Shown in pieces: positions 35,075-46,002 of a DNA stretch of 64,000 bases. The stretch spans positions 1-64,000 of the forward strand of contig NZ_PZJG01000001.1 of NCBI RefSeq assembly GCF_003259675.1, in the 5' to 3' direction. How positions within the stretch are numbered: the first letter of the stretch is position 1; every line of letters begins with the position of its first letter. Source of the DNA: Macrococcoides bohemicum (lineage in GTDB: Bacteria > Bacillota > Bacilli > Staphylococcales > Staphylococcaceae). Made by a program: the position numbers and the translations under genes. A model generated the notes under the pieces. It searched no databases, was not told where the DNA came from, and saw only the letters and a program-made list of their open reading frames with translations.

Positions 35075-37995
35075 AGATAAGATCACTTGAAATATATGGA
35101 TACGGCAGATTAGAACATCGAAAATTTGATATTCATTCAGACTTTGTTCAGATTTATGGTGAGAACGAAACTGGAAAATCAACGATGCAGGCGTTTATCC
35201 ATGCTTTATTATTTGGTTTCCCTAGAGATGGGGAATATGAACCGAGACTTGAGCCGAGATTTTCACCGCAATACGGAGGTAAGATGACGCTTGAATTACA
35301 ATCAGGCGAGATAATAACGATTGAACGCAACTACGTACATCAAAAGGAAGAAGCAACAATATTGCTTGATGGCAAACAAAAAGATGTGCAATGGTTAAAT
35401 CAATTATTAAACCACATTTCAAAAGAAACTTATAAAAATATTTTTTCATTTGATGTATTAGGATTACAGGAAGTGCATCGCAAACTGACTGAAGATAAAT
35501 TACAGGCGTATCTTTTGCAGGCAGGAGCATTTGGCAGTACTGAATTTACACAGATGACAGAACATATTAAACAGGAAAAATCACGATTATTAAATGATGA
35601 CGTTAGGGGTGAAATAAATAAAGCTACCGAAGAATTACAAGTTCTAGAATCTCAAATTCGTCAAAAAGATCTTCTGTTTGAAACGTATGATACATTACTG
35701 TCTGAACAAGATAAATTAAGGTGCGAGTCTGATGAATATAAGACACATCTTAAAGAACTTAATCAAGTATTACAACGTAAACAACGTGAAATAGCTTTTC
35801 ACAATCAAGCGAAAGAATGGAAAGCACTCGAACACAAATTGAATATTACACCGCCAACTTTCCCAGAGCAGGGGATTGACCGATTTGAAGCGCTAAAGAA
35901 ACAACAGCATCAAGTGAATCGGGACTTACAACTGCGTCAGGAAAGACTCAACCAATTAACAGTTGAAAATAGCAGTATACAATTGCTTAAGAATCAGGTA
36001 ATAGAACAATCAAATGACTTGCTCAAACAAGAACAGTCATATCGAAACTATCAGTCAGATCTTTCTCATCATTCAAAGATGATTGATCAGCTGACAAATG
36101 AACAGGCAACATTGATGAAAGATATTGGCTGGGAGAAATATCATCTTGTAGATGCAGGACCATCAGTAAATGAACAAGCAAGTTTAACAATCAATCAACT
36201 CGAAAAAGATTCACTTGAGAAGTCACAGATAGATCGAGAGATTAATTTTGTTAAAGATACGATTGCTAAAAAAGAACAGGCACTTCATGACCTGGAACAT
36301 GTAAAGGTGCATGATGAACGTTTCGAAAAATCTTTACAACTTGAAAAGAGTAAGACTGATTTAATAGATAAAACTAAGCTTTACGATACGATGAAGGAAG
36401 AAACGGCAACTTTTGAAGCGAAACAGTTAAAACAATATAAACTTCAGCAAGGTAGTTTGTTATTAATGATGTTATTGTTTATCGGTGGTGCCATCTATTC
36501 ATTTTTAATACCTCAATATATCGTTCTGGGTGTATTTTGTGTATTAGCAGTCCTTACAATCGTTATGTTGATGATGAATAAAAAACCGGATTTGCATTTC
36601 AATCAATCTTTAGCGCAGGAAGTTACGGATCTTAATCTAAAAATAAAAGATTTGCAGGATGACTTTGATTTATCCTTTGATCTGGAAGAACAACGATTAA
36701 TCAGACAGCGTATGAATGAAGGTAATAGTGAAATAGCACGCGAAAAAAATCGATATAATCAGTTAAATCACAGTTTACAAGATATTAATAAGCGTATTGA
36801 ACAATCGACTTCAACATTACAAAATATAAGAACAAAACTAAAATTACCGGAAGATTATCTGGTAACTCGACTTACACTTGCCATCAAACAAATTAATAAG
36901 ATTAATACGTTGGCATTGGAATTAGAAACATTGAATGGTAAACATAAAGCGACCGAGCAACATATATTACAATTTAACGAAGTATTTAATCGCTTTAAAC
37001 AAACAGTACCGATTGAATTAAATATCGACAGCTTATTCCATGATTTAAAGACGATGCAGACGAAAGATGAGAAGAATAAGTTTCAGTTTAATAAGAATAA
37101 TGATCAGATAGCGCTGTTAAATAAAGAGATTGCAATTATGCAGGAACAATTATTACAGTTCAATAATGAATTACAGACACTTTTCGATGAAGCTAAAGTA
37201 AGCAACGAATCAGAATATTATGCTCAGGAAAAAACATTTAACAATTATCATAGTGATTTAACTCAGTTTGATAAATTAAGTCGTTCACTTACTGAACAAG
37301 GATTCTCATATGATGATAATACGGCTTTAAGCTATGTTACAACGATTGACTTAGTGGCGCAACTGAATGCTATTGAAGCGCATATTAATGAGTTAAAGCG
37401 CGACTTAGCTCGAGTGAAAGAAAGATTAACAGTGATACACGAGCAAATGGAAACAATCGCAAGTGATGATAGTTTATCCCGTCTAAAATATGAATTACAG
37501 ATTAAGAAAAATCAATTAAATACTTTAATATATGATTTTACGGCGGTCAATTATATTGAAACATTGATTGAGGCACATATTGAAGCAGTTAAAGAAAAAA
37601 GACTACCATATGTTATCAGTGATGCAACTGAGATATTTAAGTATTTGACTGAGGATAGATATATACAAGTACTGTACAAAGATCAACATCTTGTTGTCAA
37701 AGCGAGCGATGGTCAAGTTTATCATCCGACAGAACTATCGCAATCAACGAAAGAAATACTTTATATTGCATTGAGACTAAGTTTAATCCAGTCGCTTAAT
37801 AAATATTATCCGTTCCCAATTATTATTGATGATGCATTTGTGCATTTTGATAGAACGAGACGTGAGCGTATATTAGAATATATGATGAAGTTAAAATCTA
37901 ACCAAATTATTTATTACACTTGTAATAGATCAACTGTGGTTACAAACAAAAACACCATTACACTAGAGAGAATAAATAAGGAGGTTAAAAAATGA
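35071..37995 (+). CDS. yhaN: SMC/SbcC-like ATPase YhaN
   Basis: 974 residues. Walker [15 protein letters not shown] (about 29-42), long coiled coils (about 165-460 and 530-870), two adjacent hydrophobic helices near 467-510 that would anchor the coiled-coil tip in the membrane, and a C-terminal ATPase half with [19 protein letters not shown] (signature) and [13 protein letters not shown] (Walker B). It presumably partners YhaO as SbcC partners SbcD. Four-base overlaps on both sides show tight coupling. Confidence 0.85.
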   Translation: MKIRSLEIYGYGRLEHRKFDIHSDFVQIYGENETGKSTMQAFIHALLFGFPRDGEYEPRLEPRFSPQYGGKMTLELQSGEIITIERNYVHQKEEATILLDGKQKDVQWLNQLLNHISKETYKNIFSFDVLGLQEVHRKLTEDKLQAYLLQAGAFGSTEFTQMTEHIKQEKSRLLNDDVRGEINKATEELQVLESQIRQKDLLFETYDTLLSEQDKLRCESDEYKTHLKELNQVLQRKQREIAFHNQAKEWKALEHKLNITPPTFPEQGIDRFEALKKQQHQVNRDLQLRQERLNQLTVENSSIQLLKNQVIEQSNDLLKQEQSYRNYQSDLSHHSKMIDQLTNEQATLMKDIGWEKYHLVDAGPSVNEQASLTINQLEKDSLEKSQIDREINFVKDTIAKKEQALHDLEHVKVHDERFEKSLQLEKSKTDLIDKTKLYDTMKEETATFEAKQLKQYKLQQGSLLLMMLLFIGGAIYSFLIPQYIVLGVFCVLAVLTIVMLMMNKKPDLHFNQSLAQEVTDLNLKIKDLQDDFDLSFDLEEQRLIRQRMNEGNSEIAREKNRYNQLNHSLQDINKRIEQSTSTLQNIRTKLKLPEDYLVTRLTLAIKQINKINTLALELETLNGKHKATEQHILQFNEVFNRFKQTVPIELNIDSLFHDLKTMQTKDEKNKFQFNKNNDQIALLNKEIAIMQEQLLQFNNELQTLFDEAKVSNESEYYAQEKTFNNYHSDLTQFDKLSRSLTEQGFSYDDNTALSYVTTIDLVAQLNAIEAHINELKRDLARVKERLTVIHEQMETIASDDSLSRLKYELQIKKNQLNTLIYDFTAVNYIETLIEAHIEAVKEKRLPYVISDATEIFKYLTEDRYIQVLYKDQHLVVKASDGQVYHPTELSQSTKEILYIALRLSLIQSLNKYYPFPIIIDDAFVHFDRTRRERILEYMMKLKSNQIIYYTCNRSTVVTNKNTITLERINKEVKK

Positions 37996-38933
37996 GAACC
38001 ATTGAAACATTAAAACCTGGTGCTTCTGTGGATAACTACTTTTTAATTCACAAAGCAATTCAAGGCGTAACAGGACAAGGGAAACCTTATTTAACGTTAT
38101 ACCTTAAAGATAAAAGTGGAGATTTAGAAGCGAAAGTATGGACTGTCACTGAAGATGATATCAAAGCACTAACACCTGAAACTTTAGTAAGAATTAAAGG
38201 TGATGTTATAGATTATCGTGGCAGAATTCAGATGAAGGTCAATCAATTTAAGGTAGCGACACCTGAAGATGGTGTGAAGCTTGAGCACTTTTTAGAATCA
38301 GCACCACTTAGTGAAGATGATATGATGAATGAGCTGATGGACTATCTGCTTGAAATTGAGAATGCGAAGTTACAACGTGTGACACGTTTATTATTAAAGA
38401 AACATCAAAATGAATTTATGACATTCCCTGCTGCGAGTAGTAATCATCATAACTTTGTTTCAGGGTTGTTATATCACGTGTTAACGATGTTAAAGCAGGC
38501 AAAAGCATTATGTGATATTTATCCATCACTCAATAAGAGTTTATTATATTCAGGTATTATTCTGCACGATCTGGGTAAAGTTAAAGAATTATCCGGACCA
38601 GTCGCAACAAGCTATACTGTAGAAGGAAATCTACTAGGTCACATTTCAATTATGAGTGACGAAGTAGCGAGTGTCGCGCGTGAACATAATATTGATGGAG
38701 AGGAAATTATGCTGCTTCGTCATTTAATCTTAAGTCATCATGGTAAATATGAATATGGATCACCGAAATTGCCGATGGTAAAAGAAGCGGAGATATTAAA
38801 CTTTATCGATAATATTGATGCACGTATGCAGATGTTTGATAAACATATGAAAAAAGTAGAGAAGGGTAACTTCTCAGAACGCATTTTCGCACTTGAGAAC
38901 AGACAATTTTATAAACCCATCAATCTGGACTAA
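37992..38933 (+). CDS. yhaM: 3'-5' exoribonuclease YhaM
   Basis: 313 residues. OB-fold nucleic-acid domain (about 10-95, with [19 protein letters not shown]), then an HD phosphohydrolase domain: [24 protein letters not shown] and [14 protein letters not shown] supply the metal ligands. B. subtilis YhaM and the S. aureus homologue trim RNA 3' ends by a few nucleotides. Ribosome site GGAGG in the yhaN tail. Ends at a strong bidirectional terminator. Confidence 0.93.
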   Translation: MRTIETLKPGASVDNYFLIHKAIQGVTGQGKPYLTLYLKDKSGDLEAKVWTVTEDDIKALTPETLVRIKGDVIDYRGRIQMKVNQFKVATPEDGVKLEHFLESAPLSEDDMMNELMDYLLEIENAKLQRVTRLLLKKHQNEFMTFPAASSNHHNFVSGLLYHVLTMLKQAKALCDIYPSLNKSLLYSGIILHDLGKVKELSGPVATSYTVEGNLLGHISIMSDEVASVAREHNIDGEEIMLLRHLILSHHGKYEYGSPKLPMVKEAEILNFIDNIDARMQMFDKHMKKVEKGNFSERIFALENRQFYKPINLD

Positions 38934-38950
38934 TGATTGACGAATTAACG

Positions 38951-38998
38951 AAAAATCCCAGGATATCAATAAGGAATTATTGATATCCTGGGATTTTT
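38951..38998. terminator. Bidirectional terminator between yhaM and prsA
   Basis: Long perfect stem AAAAATCCCAGGATATCAATA with its complement and T-runs on both strands. Confidence 0.95.
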
Positions 38999-39001
38999 AG
39001 A

Positions 39002-39928
39002 TTATTGACTTACTTCTGGTGATTGTGCTGTTAAAATTTGCTCATCAACGATTTTCTTAATGTCTTTATCTTTGTAATCGACATCGTAGTCTTTAAGCAG
39101 CTTTTTGTATGCATCAACCATTAATTTAGGATCTTTTTGAATTTTAGTTTGACGTACTTTTTCTTTTAGACTATTCTTTTGGCTATCGAAATCATCTTGT
39201 TTGTCCGCTAAGATAATGTGGTAACCAAAGTCAGTTTTTACTAAGCCTGAAAGTTCGCCTTCTTTTAATTTAAATAACGCTTTTTCAAACGGTTCAACTG
39301 TTTGTCCTTTAACAACATAGCCTAATGATCCACCGTTTGCCTTAGAACCTGTATCACCAGATTCTTTTTTAGCGATCTTAGCGAAGTCAGCTTTGTTTTT
39401 CTTAACTTGTGCTAAGATTTTTTCTGCTTTTGCTTTCGCAGCCTTATCACTTAAACCATCTTTGTTCGAATCAGATTTCACTTGAATTAAGATGTGAGAT
39501 GCTTTCTTCGCATTTTCTTTTACATCTGCATCCTTTACTTTAACTGTTTCTTCTAACAATTTTTTACGGTATTCATCATTGACACGCGTGTCTTTATATT
39601 GTTCAACAGTCATCCCTGGTTGTTGTTGTTGTAGAATTTGAAGGAATTGTTTCTCGCCACCGTATTTTTTAATTTCTTCATCTACAGACTTTTTAATTTT
39701 ATCTGCATCTACTTTTTTACCGTATTTATCTTTTAAAATATCTCCGATTAAAATTTGGAACGCTGTGTTAGCTACTTCAGTTTTACCCATCTCTTTAATT
39801 ACATTTGTTGTAGTAACATCTCCTGCTTTAGAAGATATTAAAGTTTCACCATTATTTCCACATGCAGATAATCCTAAAACAGATATAGATAATGCTACAG
39901 GCAGAATTACTTTTTTAAGTTTCGTCAT
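39002..39928 (-). CDS. prsA: Foldase lipoprotein PrsA (parvulin-type)
   Basis: 308 residues. Lipoprotein signal with lipobox LSAC (Cys23), then an NC domain around a parvulin-like PPIase at about 143-235 (ASHILIQV, GDTGSKANGGSLGYVVKGQTVEPFEKALF, VKTDFGYHIILADKQ). It folds exported proteins on the outer face of the membrane. Lys-rich linkers are typical. Ribosome site AAGGAGA; single gene between terminators. Confidence 0.95.
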   Translation of the reverse strand: MTKLKKVILPVALSISVLGLSACGNNGETLISSKAGDVTTTNVIKEMGKTEVANTAFQILIGDILKDKYGKKVDADKIKKSVDEEIKKYGGEKQFLQILQQQQPGMTVEQYKDTRVNDEYRKKLLEETVKVKDADVKENAKKASHILIQVKSDSNKDGLSDKAAKAKAEKILAQVKKNKADFAKIAKKESGDTGSKANGGSLGYVVKGQTVEPFEKALFKLKEGELSGLVKTDFGYHIILADKQDDFDSQKNSLKEKVRQTKIQKDPKLMVDAYKKLLKDYDVDYKDKDIKKIVDEQILTAQSPEVSQ

Positions 39929-39993
39929 ACGTATTCTCCTTTTCAGTTACAATTTCTGTTCTAATATATCACAAAGCAATATTAGATTACAAT

Positions 39994-40602
39994 TTATCTA
40001 ATATTGCACTCGTGATAATTCATTGAAAATTCATGTTTTGTCAGTATTTCAAAACCATATTTACGTTCTTCGATGTAAGAGCCTTTCGGTGTATTGATAA
40101 TATACTTTAAGTATATAAAATCAATAAATGACATTCCGACATTAATAGAAAATATAAATAGAAAGTAATGTGCAAATTGTGGTAATACTACTGCGCAATA
40201 TAACGTGATAAAAGTTATTATGACAAACGGCAGCATCAGTGAAATACCAAATTTTATTTTGTGAATCGGATGATTGATTCTTATATTAAATAACGGAAAA
40301 AATTTAGACTTATTCGTTTTTTGTAAGATCATTGATTTCATATCATTCATAAAAGGTATCATATGACAAAATTTATGAATGGGGTATAGCAATAAAAATG
40401 CTGCGATAAAAAGAAAAAAGTACTGATCAGAGAAATGTTTACCAAAAACACTTGAGAATAATTCAAAACTAACGATAAATACTAAGATTGAAATAAGTGC
40501 TGAAATAAGCAATATACGCTGTAAACCGTATGTTGCACGAAAGTTAAAGTTTTTATTACATAAGTACATGGCAATTCTCCTATCGGTCAATTTACCTAGC
40601 AA
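39994..40602 (-). CDS. DUF3267 membrane protein
   Basis: 202 residues with four hydrophobic segments (about 30-52, 62-80, 115-136, 142-165) and HKFCHMIPF between the second and third, reminiscent of the zincin-like motif of DUF3267. Function unknown. Its start directly abuts the hpr stop, so the two form an operon hpr-DUF3267. Confidence 0.8.
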   Translation of the reverse strand: MLGKLTDRRIAMYLCNKNFNFRATYGLQRILLISALISILVFIVSFELFSSVFGKHFSDQYFFLFIAAFLLLYPIHKFCHMIPFMNDMKSMILQKTNKSKFFPLFNIRINHPIHKIKFGISLMLPFVIITFITLYCAVVLPQFAHYFLFIFSINVGMSFIDFIYLKYIINTPKGSYIEERKYGFEILTKHEFSMNYHECNIR

Positions 40603-41148
40603 TTATGCATTATCAGTTTCGTTCTCGTCAAGTAAAACTTTTAGTAGATCATTATGACTTTTATCAAGGTGTTTAATAAAGTCGTCGCCATATATTTGCG
40701 CTACGATATATTTTAATTCAGTGAAAGAAGGAAGGTCATGCATTATGTCATTAAATTTATTTGCTGCTTCGTAAATACGATCATCTGTTTCTTTATAGCC
40801 ATGATATGTTTCATACAGCAGTTCTTTCCCTTTTTCAGTCAATTCAAGATACGTATTACGTTTATCGAATTCACTTTTAGGCATCGTTAAATATCCACGC
40901 TTTTCAAGGTTTTTAGCAAAGTTAAACACAGTTGAAACATGCATCACGCCATATTGACTCACTTGTGAAATCGTTGCCTTTTCAAGGTTCCTGATGATTA
41001 TTAATATATGATGTTCATTAATATTTAAATCATAAGGTTTAATCCATTTTTGCCAGTCTTTTTCCACGGTTTTCCATAAAGCTTTACTCAACTGAGATAC
41101 CTTATGTGTAAAAAGCATTTTTTCAATTACATCTTTTTCACGTTTCAT
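40603..41148 (-). CDS. hpr: MarR-family regulator Hpr (ScoC)
   Basis: 181 residues. Winged-helix domain at about 40-110 (ISQVSQYGVMHVSTVFNFAKNLEKRGYLTMPK) with dimerisation helices at both ends. In Bacillus Hpr/ScoC represses exoprotease genes and sporulation functions. It lies beside prsA, yhaH and ecs as in Bacillus and staphylococci. Acidic C-terminal tail. Confidence 0.88.
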   Translation of the reverse strand: MKREKDVIEKMLFTHKVSQLSKALWKTVEKDWQKWIKPYDLNINEHHILIIIRNLEKATISQVSQYGVMHVSTVFNFAKNLEKRGYLTMPKSEFDKRNTYLELTEKGKELLYETYHGYKETDDRIYEAANKFNDIMHDLPSFTELKYIVAQIYGDDFIKHLDKSHNDLLKVLLDENETDNA

Positions 41149-41200
41149 AACACTGCCATCCTTTCACTTGTATATTAAATTTATATTATTGCTATAGTTA

Positions 41201-41232
41201 AAAAAAAAAGTATGATGATAACATCATACTTT
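41201..41232 (-). terminator. Minus-strand terminator upstream of hpr
   Basis: AAAGTATGATG/CATCATACTTT stem with ten A on the plus strand, so a T-run on the minus strand. Stops residual transcription from yhaH. Confidence 0.8.
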
Positions 41233-41304
41233 ACTATAGGATAATAATATTTTAACATAATACATTTGTGAAACAAGGTATTTATCTGAATTTTTAAAAA
41301 TATA

Positions 41305-41333
41305 AAAAGAAGAGATAATATCTTCTTTTTTTA
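41305..41333. terminator. Terminator after yhaH
   Basis: AAAAAGAAGA/TCTTCTTTTT stem four bases past the yhaH stop; second of two tandem hairpins. Confidence 0.75.
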
Positions 41334-41336
41334 CAT

Positions 41337-41693
41337 CTATTTTTTTGATAAGTTATCCATAATTTCAGTTTTACGGTTATTTAAGTTTTCGATATTGCCT
41401 TTTAAATTCTCAACATTTGGTTGAATATCAGTTTTAAAATGTGCAATCATATCTTTAATTTCATCTGTCATCGTTTTCATCACTTCTTGTGAAGCATCTT
41501 TTGTTTTGAAGACAGCATCTTTTACTTCATTTGCTTCAATCTTTAACTGATTCACCTGTGCTTTAGTGTCATATGCAGTTGATTTAAAGTTTTGTTGTAA
41601 TTCTTTACCTGACTTCGGTGCATTTAATATTGATGTTGCTGCACCTGCAGCGATTCCTACACCAAATCCTAATAATATACGTGAAAATTTCAT
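41337..41693 (-). CDS. yhaH: YtxH-domain protein YhaH
   Basis: 118 residues. An N-terminal membrane helix with GFGVGIAAGAATSILNAPKSGKELQ (YtxH signature), then an amphipathic helical tail that likely lies along the membrane or wall. Related proteins are general-stress products. Ribosome site GAGGAGG. Followed by tandem terminators. Confidence 0.85.
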   Translation of the reverse strand: MKFSRILLGFGVGIAAGAATSILNAPKSGKELQQNFKSTAYDTKAQVNQLKIEANEVKDAVFKTKDASQEVMKTMTDEIKDMIAHFKTDIQPNVENLKGNIENLNNRKTEIMDNLSKK

Positions 41694-41752
41694 AAATTGA
41701 TCCTCCTCAATTTGCTTGTACTAATCTATACCCATAATTTTTAATAACATGC

Positions 41753-42178
41753 TTATTTTATCGCATTGCTGATTGCATCTTTTAATTCATGCATTGCTGT
41801 TTCGTTGAACGCGTCCGCATGTGTTTCCCACTTGTAACCGAACCCATCTATATCATCTTCATAACGTGGAATGATATGGAAATGGATGTGGAATACAGAT
41901 TGATCAGCGAAAGCACGATTATTTTGAACAATGTTGATTCCTGCTGGACTAAATGCAGCATCAACTGCTTTAGCAACTTTTTGTACAGATTGAATAACTT
42001 TTGCTAAATCTTCAGGGTCTACAGATAAGATATCTTCAGCTGCATTTTTAGGGATAACGAGTGTATGGCCTTTTGATACTTGTGAGATATCTAGAAATGC
42101 ATATGTATGCTCATCTTCATAAACTTTATATGAAGGAATGTCACCTTTTAATATTCTTCCGAAAACTGTTTCATGCAT
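41753..42178 (-). CDS. hit: HIT family hydrolase
   Basis: 141 residues. The histidine triad FHIHFHIIPRY (about 97-107) carries HxHxH; IPSYKVYEDEHTYAFLDI is the usual N-terminal signature. Hydrolyses nucleotidyl phosphoramidates or dinucleotides. Divergent from ecsA and 133 bases away, as in Bacillus. Confidence 0.93.
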   Translation of the reverse strand: MHETVFGRILKGDIPSYKVYEDEHTYAFLDISQVSKGHTLVIPKNAAEDILSVDPEDLAKVIQSVQKVAKAVDAAFSPAGINIVQNNRAFADQSVFHIHFHIIPRYEDDIDGFGYKWETHADAFNETAMHELKDAISNAIK

Positions 42179-42312
42179 TGAAAACGCCTCCTTAAATTAT
42201 TTGCTATTTTGTTTATTATAATGTAAATAATGAAAATATTCATTCAATCACAATTCGTTATGAGAAATAATCATTATTTGATACAATAAATTTAAATTAA
42301 GATGAACGGAGA

Positions 42313-43053
42313 ATGCATGTGACAGTTAAAGTGAGTAATTTAACAGGGGGATATGGTAATCAACCTGTTATTCATAATATAGATTTTGAATTAGCACCAG
42401 GTCAGATTATCGGACTTATCGGATTAAATGGTGCCGGAAAAAGTACGACGATTAAGAATATGTTAGGGTTGCTCCGTCCGTTAGAAGGTGATATTGAAAT
42501 CAATGGCTATAAACTCTCAAACGACCCTTTTAAATATCGCTCAGAACTATCGTATATTCCAGAATCACCTGTGTTATATGATGAATTAACATTAGAAGAA
42601 CATATCGATATGACAGCGATGGCATATAATATTGATGCAGAGGTAGCTATGGAACGCGCGATGCCGATATTAAAGATATTTCGTTTGGAAGATAAGCTGA
42701 AACAATTTCCTGTTCATTTCTCGAAAGGGATGAAACAGAAAGTAATGATTCTTTGTGCATTTATCCCGGAACCGGCGCTTCATATTATTGATGAACCATT
42801 TTTAGGACTAGATCCTTTAGGGATACAATCGATGCTTGATCTTATGGTGAAAGCGAGAGAAGCCGGACGCACTGTATTGATGAGTACCCATATTTTAACG
42901 ACGGCAGAACGTTATTGCGACTCATTTTTACTGATGCATCATGGTAAACTAATCGGTAGAGGTACGCTTAATGATTTGAGGTTGCAGTTTAATATGCCGA
43001 ATGCCACACTGGACGAAATTTATATTTATGCAACAGGTGATGCGCATGAATAA
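42313..43053 (+). CDS. ecsA: ABC transporter ATP-binding protein EcsA
   Basis: 246 residues from an ATG after ACGGAGA (GTG 42319 also possible). Walker A GLNGAGKST (about 36-44), signature in HFSKGMKQKVMILCAF, Walker B LHIIDEPFLGLDP. EcsAB in Bacillus influences signal-peptide-like regulated proteolysis (RasP), secretion and competence; transported substrate unsettled. Overlaps ecsB. Confidence 0.92.
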   Translation: MHVTVKVSNLTGGYGNQPVIHNIDFELAPGQIIGLIGLNGAGKSTTIKNMLGLLRPLEGDIEINGYKLSNDPFKYRSELSYIPESPVLYDELTLEEHIDMTAMAYNIDAEVAMERAMPILKIFRLEDKLKQFPVHFSKGMKQKVMILCAFIPEPALHIIDEPFLGLDPLGIQSMLDLMVKAREAGRTVLMSTHILTTAERYCDSFLLMHHGKLIGRGTLNDLRLQFNMPNATLDEIYIYATGDAHE

Positions 43054-44263
43054 GGCGGTTCAACTTTTTAATCAAAGGCGAGCGAAGAATCATAAAGAAG
43101 TAGCTTATTATAGTAAGTTTATCTTTAATGGTCATTTTGTCGTATTCTTATCAATTGCTTTTGGTGCATTGATGTTACAGTATTCACAAATGGTAAAACA
43201 CTTATCACCGCACATCAATTATCATCTTATTATTGCAGTAACACTCGCTGTGCTAACCATTACGAATATTAGAACTTTCGTCAGACCGGCAGATCAGATT
43301 TTTTTACTGAATTTTGAACAGCATATGAATGCCTATTTTAAATCAGCAATGATAAGAAGTGCATTGATTCGAATAGTTATTTTTGCAATTGTTGCAGCTT
43401 TATTTATTCCGCTATATTTTAATGCAGTAGATCCATCGGTGACAGGGTTTATTTGTGCGATTATATTAGGGATCGTAATGATTATCATTGGTATATGGAT
43501 CCGTTTTTTTATGATGAAGTTAGATATAGCGCAACATTTAATCAGTCTGCTGATATTTTTAATGGCATTATCTGGAATTTATACTTCGCTTGAAGGCTTA
43601 CCGATGACAATCTTTCCGATTATCATTTTTGGATTTGGTTTTATTTATCTGCTTATTAAAAATACACAATACCGTACAGTAAACTGGCATGCAATGATAG
43701 ATTACGAAGAACGATTGGCACATCAACAAAATAAAACGATTAATATGTTTACAGATGTAAAAGGTATGAAAGATACTGTTAAACGACGTCGTGTACTAGA
43801 TGTTTTATTAACTAAGAATAAAACTAAGTACAATCAGCAACATATGTTTGAGTTTTTATTTGTTAGAAATTTTCTGCGCAGTAGTGATGCATTATGGATT
43901 ATCATTCGACTGATTTTAATTGCAGCCGTTGTGATGTGGATTGTGAATCAGGAAATTATTGCAATGATTATCGGCGCATTTTTAGTGTATGCAATTGTCT
44001 TACAAACATCACAATTTTATAAACAACAGGCATTTCAGTTGTGGCCACAAGTTTGGCCAGTTCCGGAAAGTTTGGTGTTAATAGGTTTCAAACAGTTCAT
44101 GCGTAAACTCGTATGTCTTACAACAATGATTATCGCGGTAATCTATATTATATTTTATCCTGCGCACTTCTATTATGTGGCTGTATTTTTCCTGCTTATG
44201 CTCTGGACGATGCGTAATGTAACAGAGAAAATTGATAAACGTATGAAATTATTAAAGGATTGA
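43046..44263 (+). CDS. ecsB: ABC transporter permease EcsB
   Basis: 405 residues, about nine to ten membrane helices, with a basic loop (about 205-260, including VKRRRVLDVLLTKNKTKY). Chosen ATG at 43046 is eight bases inside ecsA after CAGGTG; upstream in-frame starts at 43001 lie deep within ecsA. Ends in a bidirectional terminator shared with TRAP. Confidence 0.88.
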   Translation: MNKAVQLFNQRRAKNHKEVAYYSKFIFNGHFVVFLSIAFGALMLQYSQMVKHLSPHINYHLIIAVTLAVLTITNIRTFVRPADQIFLLNFEQHMNAYFKSAMIRSALIRIVIFAIVAALFIPLYFNAVDPSVTGFICAIILGIVMIIIGIWIRFFMMKLDIAQHLISLLIFLMALSGIYTSLEGLPMTIFPIIIFGFGFIYLLIKNTQYRTVNWHAMIDYEERLAHQQNKTINMFTDVKGMKDTVKRRRVLDVLLTKNKTKYNQQHMFEFLFVRNFLRSSDALWIIIRLILIAAVVMWIVNQEIIAMIIGAFLVYAIVLQTSQFYKQQAFQLWPQVWPVPESLVLIGFKQFMRKLVCLTTMIIAVIYIIFYPAHFYYVAVFFLLMLWTMRNVTEKIDKRMKLLKD

Positions 44264-44288
44264 GACATCTGTCTCAATCCTTTCTTTA
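44254..44288. terminator. Bidirectional terminator, ecsB / TRAP
   Basis: AAAGGATTGAGAC/GTCTCAATCCTTT perfect stem with a four-base loop; overlaps both stop codons. Confidence 0.88.
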
Positions 44289-44804
44289 ATCTTCAGCTTC
44301 TGTTAATCCTTCAGGTTTCTCTACATATAAATATTTTGAATAATATATATTGGCCATAATATCTTCTGATTGATACATAGATAATGCTTCTTTACTGAAG
44401 TTTTCTCTAAAGAAGCTGCTCTTTCTAAAGTCATCTATTTGACTCTTTCTATCAAACTGGAAAGTCGCAACATATGTTTCACCACGTTTAGGGCGTAATA
44501 GACGGAAAGCCTGATATCCTTCGTAATCATTAAGTTTTTCTAAAGGGAAAGGTTTCGTATCAAAGACTTCCTGACGCGCTTCTTTCACAATAAAATAAAG
44601 TAATAAAGTCGGTTTCTCAAGAAGTTTTCCATCATTAATAACATTAGTGAATGATTGTGGTGCACTAAACACCGATTTATCATCCGTTTCTTCATATAAA
44701 TAAGCATTATCTTCATTATAGAAAGATAATATTTGTCGTTTTGAATATTTCCTTTTTATTTTATCCAGGAGAAAGCTGGAACCATAAGTTATATAAGTAT
44801 ACAT
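44286..44804 (-). CDS. TRAP-like heme-oxygenase-fold protein
   Basis: 172 residues from ATG 44804; the ATG at 44813 lies directly against the GAGAGG site. Resembles staphylococcal TRAP (target of RNAIII-activating protein; HmoB-type antibiotic-biosynthesis-monooxygenase fold): YEGYQAFRLLRPKRGETYVATFQF and FSKEALSMYQ match its core. The quorum-sensing role once proposed for TRAP was not upheld; later work supports stress or heme-related roles. Beside ecsAB and hemE as in S. aureus. Confidence 0.85.
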   Translation of the reverse strand: MYTYITYGSSFLLDKIKRKYSKRQILSFYNEDNAYLYEETDDKSVFSAPQSFTNVINDGKLLEKPTLLLYFIVKEARQEVFDTKPFPLEKLNDYEGYQAFRLLRPKRGETYVATFQFDRKSQIDDFRKSSFFRENFSKEALSMYQSEDIMANIYYSKYLYVEKPEGLTEAED

Positions 44805-44943
44805 CGTTATCATCCTCTCTTTATTTATCTATACCCAAAATACAAGATTTATGTCAGTTTAATGACATTAGTTTTTTATGCTACTTTATAATAATTCTTA
44901 TGATAAAATCAGACTATATACGAAAAAATTGGGGGAAGTTTGT

Positions 44944-45984
44944 TTGAATTCATTTAACGATACGATTTTAAAAGCAGCAAGAGGAGAAAAAGCATCCCAT
45001 ACACCGGTTTGGTTTATGCGTCAGGCAGGAAGAAGTCAGCCTGAATACAGAAAGATTAAAGAAACACATAGTTTATTTGAAATTACACATGATCCAGAAC
45101 TTTGTGCATATGTAACAAAGTTACCGGTCGATCAATATAATACGGATGCAGCAATTCTTTATAAAGATATTATGTCTCCGCTTGGAGCAATTGGTGTTGA
45201 CGTAGAGATTAAATCTGGTATTGGACCGGTTATCGATAATCCAATCCGTACGATTCAGGACGTTTCTCGTTTAGGTGAGATTCATCCGGAACAAGATGTA
45301 CCGTACATTTTAGATACAATTAAATTATTAACGCAGGAACAGTTAAATGTACCATTGATCGGATTTACAGGCGCTCCGTTTACTTTAGCGAGTTATATGA
45401 TTGAAGGTGGGCCATCTAAGAACTACAACAAAACAAAAGCGATGATGTATGAGCAACCTGAAGCATGGCATATGCTCATGGAGAAACTAGCTGATATGTG
45501 TATTACATATACGCACGCACAAATCGATGCTGGTTGTAAAATGATTCAAGTGTTTGATTCATGGGTTGGGGCGTTAAATAAAGCGGACTATCATCAGTTT
45601 ATTGCACCACATATGACAAGAATTTTCGCTGGGATAAAAGAAAAACAAGTACCAGTTATTACATTTGGTGTAGGTGCAAGTCACTTGATCGAAGAGTGGA
45701 ATGCTTTACCTGTCGATGTATTAGGATTAGACTGGAGACTGCAAATAGAAGAAGCACGTGCAAAAGGCATTACAAAGACTTTGATGGGCAACCTGGACCC
45801 TGCAATCTTACTTGCACCATGGGAAGTAATTGAGCGTCATTTAGTTCGCATTTTAGATCAGGGATTACAATCGGACAGTTATATCTTTAATTTAGGACAT
45901 GGTGTATTTCCGGAAGTTAAGCCGGACACTTTACGTCGTGTAAGTGCTTTTGTACATGATTATTCAGCGAAATATAAAGCTTAA
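44944..45984 (+). CDS. hemE: Uroporphyrinogen decarboxylase
   Basis: 346 residues from a TTG seven bases after GGGGGAAG; the open frame upstream to 44878 is non-coding. Converts uroporphyrinogen III to coproporphyrinogen III. Signatures [16 protein letters not shown] (about 21-36) and [17 protein letters not shown] (about 142-158). First gene of hemE-hemH-hemY, spaced 18 bases from hemH. Confidence 0.95.
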   Translation: MNSFNDTILKAARGEKASHTPVWFMRQAGRSQPEYRKIKETHSLFEITHDPELCAYVTKLPVDQYNTDAAILYKDIMSPLGAIGVDVEIKSGIGPVIDNPIRTIQDVSRLGEIHPEQDVPYILDTIKLLTQEQLNVPLIGFTGAPFTLASYMIEGGPSKNYNKTKAMMYEQPEAWHMLMEKLADMCITYTHAQIDAGCKMIQVFDSWVGALNKADYHQFIAPHMTRIFAGIKEKQVPVITFGVGASHLIEEWNALPVDVLGLDWRLQIEEARAKGITKTLMGNLDPAILLAPWEVIERHLVRILDQGLQSDSYIFNLGHGVFPEVKPDTLRRVSAFVHDYSAKYKA

Positions 45985-46002
45985 AATTTGGGGGAAGAAT
46001 GA

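Noticed and set aside
35222-35530. Minus-strand frame of 102 codons
   Set aside because: Antisense to yhaN; no ribosome site or domain.
44286-44804. TRAP homologue as evidence of a quorum-sensing system
   Set aside because: The TRAP/RAP quorum model was not supported by later genetics, and no agr genes are in the window.
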